From Epiperipatus broadwayi (Eukaryota > Onychophora > Udeonychophora > Euonychophora > Peripatidae), in the NCBI GenBank assembly GCA_028023455.1, contig JAQFVV010006448.1, positions 833,431 through 897,430 of the forward strand: DNA of 64,000 bases, in the 5' to 3' direction. Position numbers and translations under genes: made by a program. Positions 63,117-64,000 of this stretch are shown piece by piece. The notes under the pieces were generated by a model that worked only from the letters and a program-made list of their open reading frames with translations, was not told the DNA's origin and did not search any database. Each line of letters opens with the position of its first letter. The first letter of the stretch is position 1.

Positions 63117-64000
63117 TGTAACCTAGTGTTATTGTCACTTGGTTTATTTGGCATTGTTTCCACAGGAAAACAATGCAATCCTTTTCTAGGAAATAAAAAA
63201 GTAAAATAATAATAATATTAAGTGATTAATAAAATATGCTATTTACTCACTGTAACATGTTTTAAGCAAATAACTAAAAAATTTGGTAATCCAATGTCAT
63301 TTTGAAGAAGAGCATGAATAATTTAATTAAAATATTAACAATAAGAGCAATTTAATATAGTATAAAAGCACATATTATAAACAGTAATTGATTTTGGATG
63401 GGTAGAGGGAGAGTAGATGAGTATCTTATCATAAAGCACAATAACTTCTGGTAATTTTTAAATTATTTTAGATAATAATGTATACAGAATTATACATCAC
63501 TAATAAGCATTGTTAATTAAATGTATTTATTATTTTTCATTATTTGTCAAATTACTTTGTAATCCATTTAAATCATACAGAAATATAAGACTGTAATAAG
63601 TTTTTTTTTCCTTTTCTTTTATTTATGTTATAATTAAATGATTATTTTTCTGTAAGAGGTCGCTAAAAGAAGACCGCCAAATTTTGAAGAAAGTTTAGTC
63701 TGACATTAGTTTTACAAGGAGGAAGCAGTACTGAAATTCGGTAACAAATTTTTTATTATTTTTTATTGCAGAAATAAATATAAGTCAAGTAAATTTTTAA
63801 TAATATCATGTGTGGCTAATCCTATTTGATAAGATATTCTGTTTCTGTTGCCATCGACCTATTTTAAAGCTTTTTATACGCAAAAATGTACTATCTTATG
63901 CTAAAGTTCAAAATGACCGTATTGACTACAGCAATCACGGAAAATGTCATTATGTTTAAAATAAGTAATATAAGTAATTTCCAGGAAATAATCAATTATT
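63117..64000 (+). mobile_element. 3' LTR, first 884 bp, cut by window end
   Basis: Matches 54938-55823 in direct orientation with few differences (for example GACACT/GTCACT, CACGGTAACGTG/CACTGTAACATG). It continues past the end of the window, so its end and the target duplication are not visible. Confidence 0.92.

Larger units (their letters stand above)
54938..64000 (+). mobile_element. Ty3/Gypsy-type LTR retrotransposon with giant LTR and pol deletion, right end outside
   Basis: Order: 5' LTR (54938 to about 59504), primer-binding-like site, leader, gag (60071-62096), integrase (62143-62994), polypurine tract, 3' LTR from 63117 to beyond the window. The LTR starts are direct repeats: 54938-55823 versus 63117-64000, with about ten substitutions and two length differences by eye, so roughly 1% divergence and a fairly young insertion. 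Protease, RT, RNase H and the N-terminal part of integrase are absent. The gag has one frameshift and one stop. The copy is thus defective and would depend on another element. Confidence 0.85.

Overview
This window is very AT-rich, gene-poor nuclear DNA. It looks like an invertebrate animal genome, possibly an arthropod. The grounds are the mix of element types: an RTE/BovB-type LINE, Penelope-like GIY-YIG retroelements, a second endonuclease/RT LINE with a CCHC gag-like ORF1, a Ty3/Gypsy element, a hAT-type non-autonomous element, many foldback elements and long (AT)n microsatellites. I see no host protein-coding gene, no rRNA, no intact tRNA and no CRISPR array. Every long open frame is either a retroelement or a translation of a simple repeat. 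The species cannot be named from the sequence.

Layout. 0.4-4.67 kb: a 4.27-kb non-coding element with TG...CA ends, read here as a solo giant LTR, sitting in an (AT)n tract. 4.7-13.9 kb: AT-rich DNA with palindromes and one Penelope remnant (11.4 kb). 13.99-16.20 kb: a nearly perfect 2.2-kb palindrome made of two head-to-head copies of a Penelope-like RT/GIY-YIG fragment, with its centre at the RT active-site box. 16.4-19.7 kb: foldback element, tRNA-like SINE and direct repeats. 19.9-20.8 kb: decayed RTE copy (+). 21.5-24.8 kb: younger RTE copy (-) with one stop codon and one frameshift. 26.25-36.79 kb: second copy of the giant solo LTR, inverted relative to the first and split near its 3' end by a 6.27-kb LINE with a 15-bp target duplication. 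36.8-54.9 kb: MITEs, foldbacks, microsatellites and one further LTR candidate. 54.94-64.0 kb: a Ty3/Gypsy element with a roughly 4.57-kb LTR, damaged gag, a pol deletion that leaves only integrase, a polypurine tract and the start of the 3' LTR.

Two parts of the sequence should be treated as possibly artificial. The LINE at 26.3-32.6 kb contains four stretches matching Illumina TruSeq adapter sequence, three of them at reading-frame breaks, plus a 26-base N gap. The 2.2-kb Penelope palindrome has a 1-base loop, and the only differences I found between its arms are two one-base length changes in short homopolymers. That fits either a single snap-back event or an assembly fold-back.

The most interesting biological theme is a set of very long LTRs (about 3.4, 4.27 and 4.57 kb). 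Two copies are embedded in (AT)n microsatellites, and a 19-base polyadenylation-type motif is repeated in another part of the window. A second theme is how often inverted repeats flank (AT)n runs. All pairwise comparisons here were made by eye.
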